NCBI GenBank assembly: GCA_051011575.1
Contig: JBPCTR010000275.1
Coordinates: forward strand, 1 to 6,733
Origin: SHLQ01 sp051011575
GTDB lineage: Bacteria > Actinomycetota > Acidimicrobiia > Acidimicrobiales > SHLQ01
DNA: 6,733 bases
Direction: 5' to 3'
Shown here: piece after piece, positions 6,080 through 6,733 of the stretch
Layout of the letters: each line of letters opens with the position of its first letter
How positions within the stretch are numbered: the stretch's first letter is position 1
Program-made: the position numbers and the translations under genes
Notes under the pieces: generated by a model
Seen by the model: the letters and a program-made list of their open reading frames with translations, nothing else
Told to the model about the DNA's origin: nothing
The model's database searches: none

Positions 6080-6733
6080 TTACAGGTTGGCCGTGGTCGT
6101 CGTACCGGATGAAAGGTCAGCGGCCGGGTTGGTGGGCAGACCCAACACATCCTGCGCCTCGTGCAGGCCGGTGAGGTCGAAGTAGTCCCGCCAGCGTGCG
6201 TTGATGTCGTCGGGGACATCGTTGAACGGACCGATGAAGTCCATCCATGCATCCATCTCTGCCGGATCGAAACCGTTGTCGTCGGTGTAGATCGTCGACA
6301 CCAGATCGTAGACCGACTGGAGCGTTGGGATTACCTCGAAGCCCCAATCGTCCTCCATGATCGAGATGACCTCGTCCTTGTTGGCCTGGGTCTTGCAGAA
6401 CCGCTGCGACTTGATCCATGCATGGTTCCACGCGGCCGAGAAGCCCGGATCCTGATCGCGAACCGCCTGGGTGGTTGCGAAGCCGGCCTGCGGCGCGCTC
6501 AGGAACTCCCGGAACAATGCGCCACCACCTTCGGCCTCGGCAAGGCCGATATGGCGAGGGAATGCGACCGTTGCATCGATCTGGCCCGAAAGCATGGCCG
6601 TGACCCAGTCGTTCGAGCCGCCCGTGAGTGTGGTGAATTCGACGTCGGTCTCCCAGTCGTAGCCGAGCTCGCCCAGGATGAACTTCGAGATCGCCTCGTT
6701 CACGCTGCCAGCGCGAGCGCCGCCGACCTTCTT
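6080..6733 (-). CDS. NMT1/THI5-like ABC transporter solute-binding protein, N-terminus beyond window
   Basis: The frame is open through the last base of the window, so 217 C-terminal residues are visible and the signal peptide and first lobe start are missing. An in-frame GTG at 6703 is not the start, because family sequence continues upstream of it as KKVGGARAGS, the KVGxxxxGS segment that follows the hinge in taurine/nitrate/thiamine-precursor binding proteins. Then come DWVTAMLSGQIDATVAFP (lobe closure, 'amount of binding sites in the genome' cannot be told) and ALFREFLSAPQAGFATTQAV, also typical. Such proteins deliver small organic ligands (sulfonates, pyrimidines, aromatic acids) to an ABC importer outside the membrane. 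The Thr-rich C-terminus (SGTTTTANL) looks unstructured. The permease and ATPase genes are not visible and could lie beyond the right edge. Ligand unknown; it may feed the enzymes encoded alongside. Confidence 0.8.
   Translation of the reverse strand, partial: KKVGGARAGSVNEAISKFILGELGYDWETDVEFTTLTGGSNDWVTAMLSGQIDATVAFPRHIGLAEAEGGGALFREFLSAPQAGFATTQAVRDQDPGFSAAWNHAWIKSQRFCKTQANKDEVISIMEDDWGFEVIPTLQSVYDLVSTIYTDDNGFDPAEMDAWMDFIGPFNDVPDDINARWRDYFDLTGLHEAQDVLGLPTNPAADLSSGTTTTANL

Noticed and set aside
6080..6703. GTG at 6703 as the start of the solute-binding protein
   Set aside because: Typical family sequence continues in frame upstream to the window edge, so the gene is simply cut by the boundary.

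Overview
The window is gene-dense, high-GC bacterial DNA with strong G/C preference at third codon positions, GTG starts and long spurious antisense frames. A luciferase-like monooxygenase (LLM) of the F420-dependent type, together with promoter-like TANNNT motifs placed for leaderless transcripts, suggests an actinobacterium, possibly an environmental Acidimicrobiia-like lineage. That assignment is inference; no rRNA or other taxonomic marker is present.

Layout: (1) Bases 1-1772, plus strand: the 3' part of a Gfo/Idh/MocA-family dehydrogenase, coupled by a 4-base GTGA overlap to an LLM-class, probably F420-dependent, oxidoreductase. (2) Bases 1769-3944, minus strand: an ACMSD-type (amidohydrolase-2) metal enzyme followed 16 bases later by an LVIVD-repeat beta-propeller protein. 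The propeller gene meets the LLM gene tail to tail, with overlapping stop codons. (3) Bases 3945-4019: a compact 75-base divergent regulatory region. (4) Bases 4020-6025, plus strand: a single-domain cupin, a 56-base gap holding a near-perfect dyad, and a PYROXD2/phytoene-dehydrogenase-like FAD oxidoreductase. (5) Bases 6080-6733, minus strand: the C-terminal part of an NMT1/THI5-like ABC transporter solute-binding protein, convergent with the FAD gene.

Taken together this looks like a peripheral catabolic cluster: uptake protein, three different redox enzymes (NAD(P), F420 and FAD types), a decarboxylase/hydrolase-type metal enzyme, a small cupin and a propeller protein. The substrate cannot be read from the sequence. 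No CRISPR array, RNA gene, insertion sequence, toxin-antitoxin or phage gene was seen. The most interesting points are the two mirrored promoter candidates with dyads in the 75-base divergent region, the histidine-ringed LVIVD propeller, and the cupin in which the usual Glu metal ligand is replaced by His.
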